Assembly: GCF_020283565.1 (NCBI RefSeq) | Contig: NC_060064.1 | Span: 4,238,001-4,302,000 of the forward strand | Direction of reading: 5' to 3' | DNA length: 64,000 bases | DNA from: Trifolium pratense | Lineage: Eukaryota; Streptophyta; Magnoliopsida; Fabales; Fabaceae | Shown here: positions 36,041 through 48,218 of the stretch, in pieces | Layout of the letters: each line of letters begins with the position of its first letter | Position numbering within the stretch: position 1 is the first letter of the stretch | Notes under the pieces: generated by a model | Told to the model about the DNA's origin: nothing | What the model saw: only the letters and a program-made list of their open reading frames with translations | The model's database searches: none | Position numbers and translations under genes: made by a program

Positions 36041-36637
36041 CTATGGATCAGTGATGGTTCCGAGACCCGTAGAAGCAAGTTTGTTGACAAGAGCAAGAGC
36101 GTTGCTTGTTAGGTAAGAAACATTATGAACCTTATTTTGCAGCAATTTAATTTGCTTTCCACTTTTTCCTTCAAATCCATCAAGACAAGTATCTTCATCG
36201 GTAAGTGCCGCGCTAATCCATGTATTAAGATCCCCCATTTGTGTGTTAAACGTGCGTTTGCTTAGCTTCCTAAGCACACCGAGTGATTTGTGAAGATCAT
36301 CAAGTGCATAGCAAAAAGTTTCAATACAATCCGAAAGCGCAACTTTGTTTCTTCCTTTCAAATTTCCATTCCTCTTTAATTTTGTAAGATATGCTTGAAC
36401 ATTCTTAACTTCGCCTATTGTTACCGACACTCCCGCGCGTGCCCATTTGCTTGGGGTTCTTCCTGCTGTGTTGGAGAATTGTGATAGTGTGTGGATGCAA
36501 AGATTTTTGTACCTTGTGACACTGCAAGCTTCCTTAACATTATTGCCGCAGTTTCTTTTTGCATCTACAACATGGCTAGTATTTGTTGAGAGTGAAACAA
36601 ATATGGCTAGTAAAATAAGGCGTAATGTTATGATCAT
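36041..36637 (-). CDS. Plant invertase / pectin methylesterase inhibitor (198 aa)
   Basis: Single exon. Residues 1-26 form a signal peptide (I-I-T-L-R-L-I-L-L-A-I-F-V-S-L-S). The mature part has the four-helix-bundle cysteines of the family: A-C-S-V-T-R-Y-K-N-L-C (Cys38/Cys47) and a later pair (Cys104 in L-S-D-C and Cys151 in D-T-C), with the family motif A-L-S-D-C-x-E and W-I-S-A-A-L-T-D-E-D-T-C. Such proteins act in the apoplast by capping pectin methylesterases or, in other members, acid invertases. Sequence alone does not decide which. Position beside a MAGL-like hydrolase and NDUFS5 recalls the Arabidopsis neighbourhood of PMEI6, which favours pectin methylesterase inhibition. It lies just right of duplication block B. 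Confidence 0.92.
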   Translation of the reverse strand: MIITLRLILLAIFVSLSTNTSHVVDAKRNCGNNVKEACSVTRYKNLCIHTLSQFSNTAGRTPSKWARAGVSVTIGEVKNVQAYLTKLKRNGNLKGRNKVALSDCIETFCYALDDLHKSLGVLRKLSKRTFNTQMGDLNTWISAALTDEDTCLDGFEGKSGKQIKLLQNKVHNVSYLTSNALALVNKLASTGLGTITDP

Positions 36638-36730
36638 TTTGTAGTATGATAATAATGTAATGTAATGAAGAAGGTGAATGAAAATGAAGGGAAATATAGT
36701 TTGGTGCTAAAGGAAGAGTTAGGAATTAAA

Positions 36731-36736
36731 TTTATA
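36731..36736 (-). promoter_or_regulatory. TATA box of the PMEI gene
   Basis: On the minus strand gctataaattt lies about 95 bases before the start codon, in a position compatible with a short 5' UTR. Confidence 0.55.
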
Positions 36737-36910
36737 GCTCCTCTGTTTTGGTAGAATTTGAGAAGTGTGTAGATTACTCCCTCTCCTTTTATAAATTTAT
36801 TTTCTATTTTTTTACTTATATTAACAAAAGTTGGTAACATAAATAATATGGATATTATGGTTATAATTTGTATGCAGTATGCTATGCACCAATAATTAAA
36901 ATTTTCCGGA

Positions 36911-37084
36911 AAATGTTAACAAGGTCTATTTTTGTGTCTCTGAAACACTTATTAAGGAATTAAATATAGTAAAAACTATTTTGAAATTTGTGTAGTTAAC
37001 TTCAATATAAAATATGTTATTCAATACAAAATTATTAATATATTTTGTTTTCTTAATTGGCACCCCTAGAGACACTGGTTAGCA
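36911..37084. mobile_element. Degraded MITE related to the one at 2514-2687
   Basis: The left part carries tgtctctgaaacacttattaag and the right part cttaattggcacccctagag followed by acactggttagcatg. The outer ends pair and resemble the atgctaa...ggcac termini near the left of the window. Confidence 0.45.
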
Positions 37085-39015
37085 TGACTCAAACTTTATT
37101 ACACATACATTCGATTAATATTAGACATATTTGTGGATGTGTTTTAGAAAATAATCTATAAAATAAGTATAGTTGTGTGATTTGACTAGATCGATGTCCA
37201 TGTAAAAAAGTTTTAACCGTTACTACATAAAAATTTATCTCAATATGTATTTTGTTAACAATAATTCGGGTTTTAATTGAAAGAGAAAAAAAAATGTACC
37301 TAATAATTTGAAGATGATTTAGTAATTTTTTTGGTGAAAAAGTAGTTACAATTAGGGATGGGGGAGTAGCTTTCAAAGTATAGGCTATATAAAGGCAGCA
37401 TGTACAATGTCTCACTTTTTGGAACTTTCTTTTGTGAGCATGATGTGTATTGTGTTTCATTGTGTAGGCAAGAAGCTAGTGATTGCAATTAATAAAAGGG
37501 ATACGGGTGAACTGAAATAAGTAGGGAAAGTCTGTACCAAGTAACATGTGAAAGGAAAGTGAGTAGAGTTACTACTATTGAATAAAATTACTCAATTTTA
37601 TAGTATCATGGATGAGTTTTTTATTTCACAAAATAATTTTTATTCCACTTACAAATTTACTCATGTGCCTAATTTTTATCGGATGATAATAATATTATTT
37701 CGTGACACATTGTGATGGCATGGAACCGTTTTAATTTGTAGCATCAAACATTTTCGTTGATTCCGTATGGATACGTATATCCATCCATCAATTGATGCTT
37801 AAAAATAGTATGTCATGTTGTGTTTATAGTTGGACTTAGTTAATGTCTAATTACCATTTCATGACAAAGTCCATATATTAATGAAAAAAATGAAACGATC
37901 ACGGCAAGAAGAAGAGGACGAGTGGGTGGTAGCCCAATGGGAACTTAATTATCTAATTTGATTGATACTTATACCTCATATTGTGCTTAATTAATTACAT
38001 GAGGTATTTGCCACTCTTGCTTCTTTTGATAAATTGAAAAATGACAAGAAGAACTAGATAGTTACGTGCCTAACTGAAAGCCTAATGTTATTAGTTTACC
38101 ACATCATTGTCAATTGAAATCGGATTGTCTCATGTCATCTCTTTTATGTTCTTTATTCGGTGTTAATCTCAGTTGTTCATCCATCGATTAATATTATTGA
38201 TTGCATGCATTAAACTGGGATGAGTGGTTGAGATTGAACAAAACAATCGAGCCATGGGAGATTGGAAAAGAATATGGATATAAATTAAGTCATTCTTACA
38301 AAACAGACTTATAAAATGAGAGATGTCACTCTATATAAACTATAGTCCGATCTTAACTTTAATCAATGTGGACTTGGTTTTTTCAATACACTTCATCACC
38401 TCCAGCACTATTGAACTTAATGAGTAGATATAGTCATATAGAACATTGATTATGATAAAAGAGTCATTAATGTACCATGGAAGACATGAGTATATGCCCT
38501 CACAGACGCTAATGTTAATAGTGTGATACTCACGTGGTCCTCAACAAAAAATTGTCATTTTTAACTACAGTTGGTGGTAGTAGTGTCAATCTGGACGAGT
38601 GTACACCAGACCCAAATCTGGATGAGTGTCCTCGACATGGCCCAAATTGACTTACAAAAAGAGATTTTTTTCATTGAACGATACTCGATAGTGTTTAAAA
38701 AGCGAGACTTAATAAGGAAAAAAAAAGTTGAAAGGTCAAGTTCACGAAAATCCAAAATTTACTGCATAATTACACTATATCAGAACTTTATCTGTTGATT
38801 CTCTTTCATTTTGAGGATTTCAATCCTCTAACCTCAAACATATTTCAGTGTCTAATTTGCAACCGCAAGTTAACCTCCGAATTATTGCACAGGGAAAAGA
38901 AGCCCGTATGTCAAAAAGGCTCACACAAAAGGTAGAAATACCAATCCCAGCGAAATTACAAACGTTTTATTAAAATAATTGTTCAGAAGCTTAAATTGAC
39001 AGTTAATAACAAATG
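37085..39015. other. Intergenic DNA between the PMEI gene and NDUFS5
   Basis: AT-rich. The stretch 38560-38870 is less AT-rich and may be an unidentified repeat fragment. ORFs here are short and show no motif. Confidence 0.45.
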
Positions 39016-39250
39016 CTAGTGATGTTCAGTAACAGCTCCGTCATCCTGACCTTTCCTGGCAGCAGCTCTTAGTTTGCGTTGCTCCTCCTTGTAAATCCGA
39101 TTTCTTCGTTGGAACTGCATTAAGCAAAAAAAATCAACAAGAGTAACTTATATGGCGATCAAACTAACACATACAATAACTTGTTAAACAATTAAACACT
39201 GAGTAATACAAATATTACTTAATAAACAATGAAACAACTTTTTCTCTCAC

Positions 39251-39284
<34 letters not shown>

Positions 39285-41729
39285 TAGTAGATACCCAACA
39301 CTTTCTTTCTATCCTCAATAGCCCTCTTCTCAAAGCCTCCTTATCTTACTAAACTCTCCTTATTCCTTAATCTAAATCTTTAACAGACACTCTACTCACA
39401 CAAGGATTATTGCTCGTATCTCAAAACTGACTACTAAATATTGGTCAACCTATAGTGTAACCCAACCACTCATTAAGTTCTGTTTTACTGCCTTAACTAA
39501 GAAACTACCATCTGCCAAAAGCACCACTCATTAAGTTCTGTTTTACTGCCTTTAACTAAGAAACTACCATCTGCCAAAAGCTAATCCACAATGGATAGTA
39601 TATATGGAATTCTCTACTGCTTTTAAGGCCTGAACTGAAATACAAAGATATATATGTTTGTCATCAAAATAAACTTCATGGATAATATATTAGACAATTG
39701 CTGTCTAGGTTCCCAATCCCAAACAAAATCCACTAGAGTATACTAGCTATTTGGAGTCCAACAATCCACATGAAAATTCTAACCTCGCAATTAAACAGCA
39801 TTATATGATAACAATATCAAACGTCTGAAATTAAACACCATAGTATTATCAGCCATAGGACTTTACATCCTTAAAACTGTATAACGACTATAAGTTATAA
39901 GAGAATCATACAAGATGAACGAATGATTGTAAGTCATTTGTTTGTGCCAAATATCAAACAAGTAACAACTAATGTCCCATTATCCACGGCTAATCAATTA
40001 TAATCATTGTATAAGCTACAAAAATAATGTATAAATAACGTATGTTGTAAAAGCAAGAGAAGAGAAGACATTAACTCAAGAAACTTTTTTTAAAAAAAAT
40101 CTATAGTTAAATAGCACCAAATTGTGCTATTTTGCCAAATCAAGGTTGCTGTAGATGGGAATGGAAAGAAGTGCAAAAGAAATGGGAGAGCTCTGTTATT
40201 TTCTCATAAAAGCTCTCAAACTTGTTTGTTCTTTTCCCCACGTCATCCTTTGTTTACTAACAAGTCCCAAGAAATCAGCAGAAACTATGTGTTGTTTTCT
40301 GTGGTCGAATGATAAACTGAAACGGAATGCATTTTAAACTATGATTGCTACAGAAGAAGACATAACTTTTTAAGATTTAACATAAACAAAATTTGTTAAA
40401 GTCTTTCAACACACCTTTATTCTATTTTTGTTTCAAAAGAAAATAGGAGGAGGTGGGTGGGTGGGTGGGGGGTTGAGGGGAGAAAAATGAGATGCAAATA
40501 AACTTTTATCCCTTTGTGCTGTGGAGAAAAAACAAGGAAGAAAAACAATATGATATGGGAGTATGGGACTTGTAAAAGAGTGTTCTACCCTCAAGTGGAG
40601 AGAAGATAGTCCACTCCTTTCAATTATACCCATCAAATTATTTCTCATCTCTAATGTCTTTACATCAACTATTCATTTACTTTTCTTTTTATTTTTTTCT
40701 TTCCCTATTCTATCTAACATAACAACAGGAGAGAACATATATACATTTTTTTTACTTTTTCCATTTTCTATCCATCTAAAAAATATACAAAATTTGTCCA
40801 TTTTCTCTTATTTTTATCCCTAGCTTTATCTTCCCACAGTCAACCAAAATAAAGTTTGCTTATTTTTTAGCGATAAGAAAGATCGAATAGAGTGAGCAAA
40901 TGGGATGAAATTAAATTAGCAATGCATTTGTAAACTGTGTATATTACCATATATTTTCAGTCTTTCCACAGGGTCACTATATTTTTAACGATTCATTCGT
41001 CTAATGATACCACTGTCATGATTTAAAGTCAGTTTAGGTAAACTTTTCGACAAGCACTTATTAAAAATATCAGTTAAAAGTTAAAACAATCTTACAATGA
41101 TTACAAGCCATCTAAATATATTAGCTTCCCACATAACCTCCCTCAACAAAAAATTTCAAAAGTACCTATAAACTTTTGAGAGCATTTATGTTACAAGTTA
41201 TGAATGAAATACTTATCTCAGTTAATAAATCTTCCACAAGCTAGAAGCTAATTCGAACCAGACATTTTTATCATGCATGATAATCAGCTTATAACACAAG
41301 CGCTTAACGTGTATAAGCTTACATAAGCTATTTTTACAGAAAAAGATAAAATAAACATAAATTATTTTTATATATCCTACGAGCAATTTTCATAAAAAGC
41401 TATAGTGGAGAGTTGGTATTACAATTAGGGTTAGGGATTGCATTTCACAATAATCCTAATTCTTAAACAATGCATTTGATCGATCGATCGAATGAATCAA
41501 TGATTGATTGAAATTGAATGGATGTGAAATTGATGAATGAATTGAAAGAAAAGGTAAAAGAAATGAAGAAGGGTGGTACCTCTTTGGAATGATGGAGGCA
41601 CTCGAAGTAATCTTCACGAAGAAGAACACAATCTTTGGGTTCTCTGCAAGTAGACATACACTCGCTGAAATCGATCCAGAAATCGTAGCAACGGCCTTTG
41701 TTTCCTGTGATTCCCCAACCAGATGCCAT
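39016..41729 (-). CDS. Mitochondrial complex I subunit NDUFS5 / 15 kDa (82 aa, 2 exons)
   Basis: Exon 1 is 41580-41729 (50 codons) and exon 2 is 39016-39114 (32 codons plus stop), with a 2465-bp phase-0 GT-AG intron. The start is the Met of M-A-S-G-W-G-I-T; an upstream in-frame Met at 41765 would add 12 residues not seen in the family. The protein has twin CX9C motifs, C-Y-D-F-W-I-D-F-S-E-C and C-V-L-L-R-E-D-Y-F-E-C, with C-M-S-T-C between, the CHCH fold oxidised by the Mia40 route in the intermembrane space. The C-terminal F-Q-R-R-N-R-I-Y-K-E-E-Q-R-K-L matches plant 15 kDa subunits. It is a small accessory subunit of NADH dehydrogenase. Length equals the family norm. Confidence 0.95.
39254..39282. 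repeat. (TA)n microsatellite in the NDUFS5 intron
   Basis: An uninterrupted run of about 14 TA units. Confidence 0.9.
39465..39581. repeat. 58-bp tandem duplication in the NDUFS5 intron
   Basis: Two consecutive copies begin accactcattaagttctg and end ctgccaaaagc. The second is one base longer (an extra T in gcctttaac). The near identity indicates a recent event. Confidence 0.92.
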
Positions 41730-41872
41730 TTCTCTCCCTAACTTCTTCCGCTTCGGAGATCTCACTGATTTTTGCTTCCTTCTTCTAAACCATCCCGTTC
41801 TTCATCTTCTTTCAACCCTAAATTACCAAACTACCCCGATTATTTTCATTTGTTTTTATTTTATTTTTATTA

Positions 41873-41876
<4 letters not shown>

Positions 41877-41922
<46 letters not shown>
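41877..41922. repeat. (TTA)n microsatellite upstream of NDUFS5
   Basis: About 15 TTA units lie ~150 bp upstream of the NDUFS5 start codon, in its promoter region. Poly-Tyr ORFs read across it are artefacts. Confidence 0.9.
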
Positions 41923-41924
<2 letters not shown>

Positions 41925-41972
41925 AATTTTCATTTTTGCCAAGAAACTTTTTTAAAAACAAAATAAAATATT

Positions 41973-42114
41973 ACTAGATCACCGGTCCGGTTAATCATGT
42001 TCATGGGTTAGTTTTGACTTCAAGTGAGTTCAGCCCCCTTCATATCGTAGTTGCGGGGATCGAACCGTGGTGCTCCATTCATATCAAATTCAGCGTCAAT
42101 CACCACTAAACCAA
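41973..42114 (-). mobile_element. tRNA-derived SINE
   Basis: On the minus strand it begins TTGGTTTAGTGGTGATT (box A, 42098-42114) and has GGTTCGATCCCC (box B, 42055-42066) with spacing like a Pol III internal promoter. It then continues with a tRNA-unrelated body to about 41973, ending at a T-rich stretch. No cloverleaf can be drawn past box A, so it is not a tRNA gene. The 5' sequence resembles a SINE family common in Medicago-type genomes (recalled, not searched). Confidence 0.7.
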
Positions 42115-42139
42115 ATATAGTTTAAAGTTGATGGGAGTG

Positions 42140-42776
42140 TACCTACAAGCACCACCATGCTAAAGTCGGTATGGTATGTATGGGAATGTGAAATGAGATG
42201 TTTTAGGATTAGAATTGCATACCTTGAGATGTTGGAGGGAAACACCTTTTATAGAGCGACGACGTAGCTATTGGAGCATTTAATGGTGGCAGTTACGAGA
42301 CGATGCTCCTTTGATGTTATGCTTTGACACTGGTAAATGTCTTGGAAGTGTTACGATTCTCCAAGAATTTGAGGCTAGTCGTTGCGACTTTAAAGAAGGC
42401 TTCTAGGAACAGACCTTTAGTTATTCTGCATTTATGTCTCTGAAACCCAGTTAATGTAACGCGCATAAACTTTGACTTAGTTCAATATAACGAGACATGT
42501 ATAATTAAAAGTAGTGCAATTAGCATCCACAAGGCAGAATTTATAGTAAGAAAAGAGATGACCAACCCCACCATTAACAAGAGAGTATGTGAATTAAATC
42601 CTAAAACAAATTGTTGAAACTTATAAGAAATACAAGATATTTATACTTAAAAAAATAATCAAATTTTATAGAACAATGAAGTGTGGTTAGGTTAGCAAAA
42701 GAGAACGTCTTAGAAGAGTTTGAAGAGGTATTTCGAATCTCGACTTTTGTATATAAAATATTATGTTTCTATTAAT
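42140..42776. other. Unidentified repeat-like sequence before the Tat element
   Basis: It has a more balanced base composition than its surroundings. On the minus strand ctataaaaggtgtttccctc (about 42240-42260) looks like a TATA region, so part may be a solo-LTR fragment. I cannot name the family. No ORF of note. Confidence 0.3.
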
Positions 42777-42781
42777 CAGGG

Positions 42782-43556
42782 TGTTTACGTTCGAATTTGG
42801 TAAACAACCGCTAGTTTAAGTATTTAAACTCGCGAGATCAACTAGTAAATCTCAGGACAATTTTGTGTTTATTCGCTTCAAGAAAACTGTTTGAATGTTC
42901 GTTTGAATAAGGAAACAAACACTTAGGAATTAAAATATTTTAAAGCATACAAGAGAAACTAATTCGAATCGCCTCGAAGTAGCAGTTTCTCAAGCAAGTA
43001 TCTGGATTCAGACTTGGAAAAAATTACTAGAAAACAAATTGCATTGAATGAAAACAATTACAAATAAAGATGGTTCACAAAACATACATTTCTCCTTCGA
43101 ATTCCGTTCGTTCGATCGCTGAGTACTTAGAATTTTTAGAGAGAGTGTTTGTATAAATTTTGTGACCCCTGTTCTGAATGAAAAACTACTATAAATACTA
43201 CTACTAAGTGGTAACTGTTTCTCGATCATCTGGACGCTCCTCCATTTGCCACGTCGACCACGTTCTCCACTTTCATCTTTCATTCCTTCAGCGCGCGCCA
43301 AGACCTTTTGGGCCGTTCGTTGTTCCTTCTTTGGGCTTGGCCCAGCTCTCCATCGGTTCGATTTCGCGCTTTCGATAGCTTCCTGGCAGAACCAAAATTG
43401 GACGTATTATCCATATCTTTCGAAGCGCTTTTTGGCTTCGACCTAGCTGGCTTTCGACGCCACCTTTGAAAGTTTTATTTTAACAATATCACCTCCAAAT
43501 AAATATTGGACCCACCAATTATATTTGATTGATAAATACCAAATTTATATCCAACA
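42782..43556 (-). repeat. 3' LTR of the Tat element
   Basis: 775 bp; in element orientation it starts TGTTGGATATAAATTTGG and ends ACGTAAACA. It is nearly identical to 56031-56805. Confidence 0.95.
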
Positions 43557-43572
43557 AATTGCCCCCCAAAAA
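43557..43572 (-). other. Polypurine tract of the Tat element
   Basis: On the minus strand TTTTTGGGGGG, then CAATT, abuts the 3' LTR: the plus-strand DNA priming site. It confirms that the element reads right to left. Confidence 0.75.
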
Positions 43573-43788
43573 TGCCATTTTCGACTATGTTTATCGCAAG
43601 AGGAAGTGGCGTTTTTGAAAGTATTAATGGATATCTTTCTTTTCCATTTATCTCTCCTATCGTTTAGACTGCCTTTCAAACTTTGGATTGGCTCCAAAAC
43701 TTGTTTTTCTTTCCACCTGTCAAGGGGTTTGGACATTTGTCAACAAGGAAGTTGAAAAACTTGTTATTTTCCACAGACCGCGTGCCTC

Positions 43789-43796
43789 TATAAATA
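43789..43796 (+). promoter_or_regulatory. TATA box of the antisense PMD gene
   Basis: TATAAATA matches the plant consensus. It sits ~250 bases before the ATG at 44043 and ~230 bases inside the 3' LTR boundary, in a pyrimidine-rich setting typical of a plant core promoter and leader. Confidence 0.65.
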
Positions 43797-44042
43797 GCCA
43801 TATCCTCCCTTTATTGCGTTTTTTCCAATTTTTCTCTGTCAACTGTTCATCTTCTTCTTCATCTTCCGCGATTCTTTCTTGAATTCTTGTTTCCAAAAGA
43901 CTTCTTGTCTTCACTTTTCTACTTATCACCCAGTCATCAACTTTCTTTTCACTCGGATTTTCCTCAACCGTTGCAAACAACCTGTGATTCCCAAATTTAA
44001 CCCTAATCACCATTCTTTCACGCCATCTTTATACCTTCATCA

Positions 44043-47000
44043 ATGGCGTCAGATTCAGGTGTCAGAAAATTCCTTCCTTACGCCGGTACCGCCACTCTTT
44101 CCTCTTACGACACGGATGTGGTTCCAGAACCATCATTGCGTTTAGACTTACAAAAGTTTTGGGAAAATCAATTAATCTTTCCTTATTCTGTTGATAACCT
44201 CGTGCATGCATTTGGGGGACCCAAGCCAAGTGATAAAAGTCGGAATTCCAAAGTTTTGTCTATTTTTCCTGTTTATAAGCCTTGTGTTCCTAGGGTTTTC
44301 ATTAGTGAACCCTATAATTTTAGCTATATCAAGGCGCCTAACAGAGTGTTTCGATCAGCTCCTTCTTTGAATGATCAATACCTTGGCTGGTTAGACAGGG
44401 TACAACGTGACAAAGCTGACATTTGGCAAGCTTGTGGCATTTATGACCTTATTCAACTTTCTCGGACCGGCCTTAAATACCAACAGGAAATGATTGTTGC
44501 TGCTTTGCACTTCTTTGAGTCTTCCACCAACACTTTCCACTTCGAATGTGGCATGATGACTCCTACACTGCTGGATGTTGCTGCCATTACTGGCTTATCG
44601 CCTCTTGGCGACACTTATGATCCTTGCAAAGCTTCCGACACCATCAAATTCGACTTTCGAAACAAGTCTTACTCTAAATACATCGTGGAGAATCGAAAGA
44701 CTAGTGATGAAGTAAGTGACGAAGAACACATCGCTTTCTTAACCTTATGGCTATCGCAGTATGTCTTCTGCACTCAATCTCTCCAAGTAGCCAAGAAATT
44801 CATCCCTATGGCTATTCAATTACATGAGTGCCAGCAATTCAACTTCGCTCGGCTTATTCTTGGATGTCTTTATGAATCCATGAGGGATGCTTGTGAACAT
44901 CTTAAAAGAACAGGTGATGGATCCACCTTTTTAGGTGCTGGCCCCTTCTGGTTACTGCAATTATGGCTAACTGCCACTTTTCATGCTGAACTTGACCTTT
45001 TCTTGCCTGAGCCATACTATGAGGAATCAAGAACACGTCGAGTCGAAGGCACGAGGTTGGCGAGAATGGTGCCTAGGGAAAGAGGCCTTGGTTATGATGT
45101 GGCTTTCCAACAGTATTTTAATACTTTCCTCAGCCTGAAGAAGTTCAAGCCTAGCTTTGCTCCCTTTGTGGATAGGCCACTTGGTCCTCCTTGGTTTACT
45201 CACAGATTTCCTTCTCCACCGGAATTCGAGACGGTAACCAACAACATTTGGACTGCTTACTTGATGCCTACAGTCTTGTCCTGTCGAATTGGCTTGACCT
45301 ATGGAGATTTTGGGTTAGTTGGTTACTTCCCAAACCTGGTGTCTCGCCAATTTGGCTTAACTCAAATACTCCCAAAGAGCATATATTTGGAAGAGAGGGA
45401 GGTTTGTTTGGGCAAACATGGCATGACAGAACCACAGTTCCATTCATTCTTGAACCACTTCAATCAGCCTTCTTATGAGCTTACCCCATTCGACTTCGCT
45501 CCCTCACATGCCTGCACTAGGGAATTTTTTACCTGGTGGTCTCGACACTATGAAGGACGCCTGGTCGACAAGACCGCCTTGCTTACCGCTATCTCTAATG
45601 GGTTCGACTCATCCATTTTGAACAAGATTAAGTCGAAGTTGAACGCCAGAGGTATTCTTTTAGCTTTACTTTTACTTGCATCGTTTTTACCTTGCGTGCT
45701 TTTCTCTTATGCACACCTCTTCGATGTAGGGAGCAAGTCGAAGGCAGGTTCCAGCGATTCTAGCAAGCCTCTTCCCCCACCATCTAAGGTTGAACTACAG
45801 GTAGGCTTTTACCTTCTTGTGGCTTTTCACACTTCTGTAAGATTTCTATGTTAACTTTGATATGCCCTTCCTAGATTGCTTCACGCAAGAGGCCTCATTC
45901 AACTGAAACTCCTTCTGTTTCGAAGAAGCAAAAACCTGTTCCGGCCCCTTGTTCGAGTGCTCCAGATGAGGTATCCATTTATCCAACGATTTCTATTTCC
46001 CTTGGCTTAAATGCGAACTTACTGAACTGTGGCCTGCAGGATACTCCTGTTCTCTCGACCATCCCTGAGCACACTACCGCTGCTACTACTCAAGATCTTT
46101 TTCCTAGTGCTGAACCCATTACTGATGAGAAAAAGAAAAAGAAGAAGAAGAAGAAAGAACACCAACCCACCCAAGAAAGTACTCCTGAGCGCAAGTCCTC
46201 TGAGATTGAGGCACAACCTGATACTCTGGCATCACCTGAAGACCCTCCTTTGGAACAATCGGAGAGGAAGAAAAAGAAGAAAAAGAAGCAGAAAAAATCT
46301 CCTGCTGCAGCTGCTGTTGTCGAGGCTTCTGCTACTGCAAAAGAAACCACTTCACAACCTGAAGCTTCTGCTACCCCTCAAACCCAAGTAAGCCATTCTT
46401 ACTTCTTGTTATTTCTTCAGCCTTTGACTGTGTTACTCATTCTTTCATGGTTTTGTTTGTTTCAGCCACCAAACTCTGCTCAAGTTATTCCTCAGGATGA
46501 GCCTGCTCTTAGCAAAGCGGCTGAGGGGGTGGTCGAAGGACCAAGCAATGCGCCTCCTGAAGATGTTGCAGAAAAAATCTCATCTCCTCAGCCTCTCGAA
46601 ACGGCCATTCTTACTGAAACTTTATCACCGCCCAAGGCTCCTAGCCCGCCTCACCGCGCTTTCGCAGATGATATCCTTAAGCCTGACCATGAAGAAAACC
46701 AACTCGATCAAAGCCTACCACAACAGAATCCTTTAACAGACTCTGCCCAAGTATTGGCTGATAATGATCCTCCAACCAACTTTCCAGCTGACCCCATTGC
46801 TAATACTGAACAAAGGCCAACAGTTGATGGTGAGCACTCCACTACCAATCAGCCACAACCAAGTGGGTCAAACCATGAATCTAGTTCACCCAGTGCTGGC
46901 GCTTTCGACTCTGAAGATGGGAACTCCTATATTGGTGACTCACTCGGTGAAGAGGGAACTTCCGTGTCAAAGCCATTTCCCACTGTTGTCCTGCCAGCTG

Positions 47001-47767
47001 AACTTGCTAAAGAGTTAAAAGATTTAACTCCAGTCGACGCACTTAGCAAGCTTTTATCAAGCCATGGCACCTCTAGCTCCGCTTTTGAGGACGCAGGGGG
47101 TGAGGGAGATGTACTTGAGCAAGAACAGTTTGAGCATGAAATCAGGTTTAGGCGAGAAATTCTTACTGGGGATATGTTGGGTCTGCTTGAGCGTGACTCT
47201 TCTATATATTACAACATCAAAGCTCTTTTCCGCAAGCTGCAGAACCCAAAGACTGACGAAGCAATGTTCCTTCTAGTGACTCAGGCTGAAACCTTTCTAG
47301 AACAATTCGTTAGTCAATCTCAACTCCTAACCAGGACTAGCGACCTTTTGACATCTTTGCTTGCCACCCAGCAACAACATTTCGAGCAAGCTAATAGTTG
47401 CAATGCAGAGGTCACAACTATCAAGACTGCTTCTGACAAAGCCCTCGAGCAACTTGTGGCTTGTGAGAACAATATTGCTCAATGGCAGTCTGAAATCGAA
47501 GCGCTAAAGGAAAAGATTCGACAAGAGGAGGCTAAGATGGAAAAGCTAGCTGCAGTGGCTATCGAAGCACAAAAGGTTAGGCTTGATGAGCTAGCACGTG
47601 AAGGTATCCAACACTTCAGTGAGGGTTTAGCTGTCCGGAAACGAGTCGAGCGCCTTGCTAGTGATAAAGAAATGCTACAACGTAAACTGGCGTCCATTCG
47701 AACTCAGTATTACCAATTTCAAGCGGCCAATCGACAGCCTCCTTCGACATCCCAGCAACAATCTTGA
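44043..47767 (+). CDS. Plant mobile domain (PMD) protein with coiled coil, antisense inside the Tat element (~1141 aa, 5 exons)
   Basis: The predicted exons, 44043-45651, 45730-45800, 45875-45970, 46040-46387 and 46466-47767, have GT-AG borders and join in one frame (3426 nt). Residues ~115-500 resemble the aminotransferase-like plant mobile domain: D-I-W-Q-A-C-G-I-Y-D-L, T-N-T-F-H-F-E-C-G-M-M-T-P-T-L-L-D-V-A-A-I-T-G-L, then G-P-F-W-L-L-Q-L-W-L. Next come Lys-rich blocks (K runs near 46130 and 46265) that could be nuclear signals, a Pro/Ser/Glu-rich linker, and a C-terminal coiled coil (about 46980-47720). Host PMD proteins such as MAIN and MAIL1 act in the nucleus in gene and transposon silencing. 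The role here is unknown; countering silencing is a guess. Intron 1 is 78 bp and stays open if retained. Confidence 0.82.
45652..45729 (+). other. In-frame 78-bp intron 1 of the PMD gene
   Basis: It begins GTATTC and ends GATGTAG, has a pyrimidine-rich interior and no stop codon. Retained, it would insert a very hydrophobic segment (L-L-A-L-L-L-L-A-S-F-L-P-C-V-L-F). Splicing is favoured by the borders and by the other introns in the gene. Confidence 0.6.
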
Positions 47768-48144
47768 CCTTATAAATTTTCCTTTTAGTCTTAAATTTTT
47801 GTTATTCTCTTTTGGATGTCATAACTGTAGATCTTTTAACACTAGCAACTATCGAACAATTTTGTACATGCTTTTTTAAATGTATGCCCTTTTTGGCCTT
47901 TTTATGCTGCATGTTCATGTATTGGCTGAGTATTTTATTCCTTTATTGTTGCTTGCTTTCCTTCTTTTGGGTCATCATCCCAAGCTTCATTAATAGCATT
48001 TTGCAAGGAATGGAATGAACATGTTTCCAAAGCAGTCAACATGATTAACTACACGGTTTTGGGCATTAATGCTTTGGCATTTCCCTATGCAAACTGACCA
48101 CGGTTAGTTGTAACTACCTAGCCATTAACGCGCCTTAATCCTTT

Positions 48145-48150
48145 TATAAA
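48145..48150 (+). promoter_or_regulatory. TATA box of the second antisense ORF
   Basis: cttttataaagacc lies ~70 bases before the ATG at 48219, followed by an A/C-rich leader. Spacing and context fit a plant core promoter. Confidence 0.55.
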
Positions 48151-48218
48151 GACCCACGCTTTGCAAGTTTTTGTTCATCATTTTGCACAAATAACGCATC
48201 AATACCTCTCCACAAAGA

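Noticed and set aside
41772..41966. ORF with a poly-tyrosine run
   Set aside because: Product of reading the TTA microsatellite upstream of NDUFS5.
42055..42114. Possible tRNA gene (boxes A and B)
   Set aside because: No acceptor-stem pairing or anticodon arm can be drawn, and the similarity runs on into a SINE-like body.
46019..46350. Minus-strand ORFs rich in Phe/Leu/Ser
   Set aside because: Antisense shadows of the Lys-rich blocks of the PMD gene.
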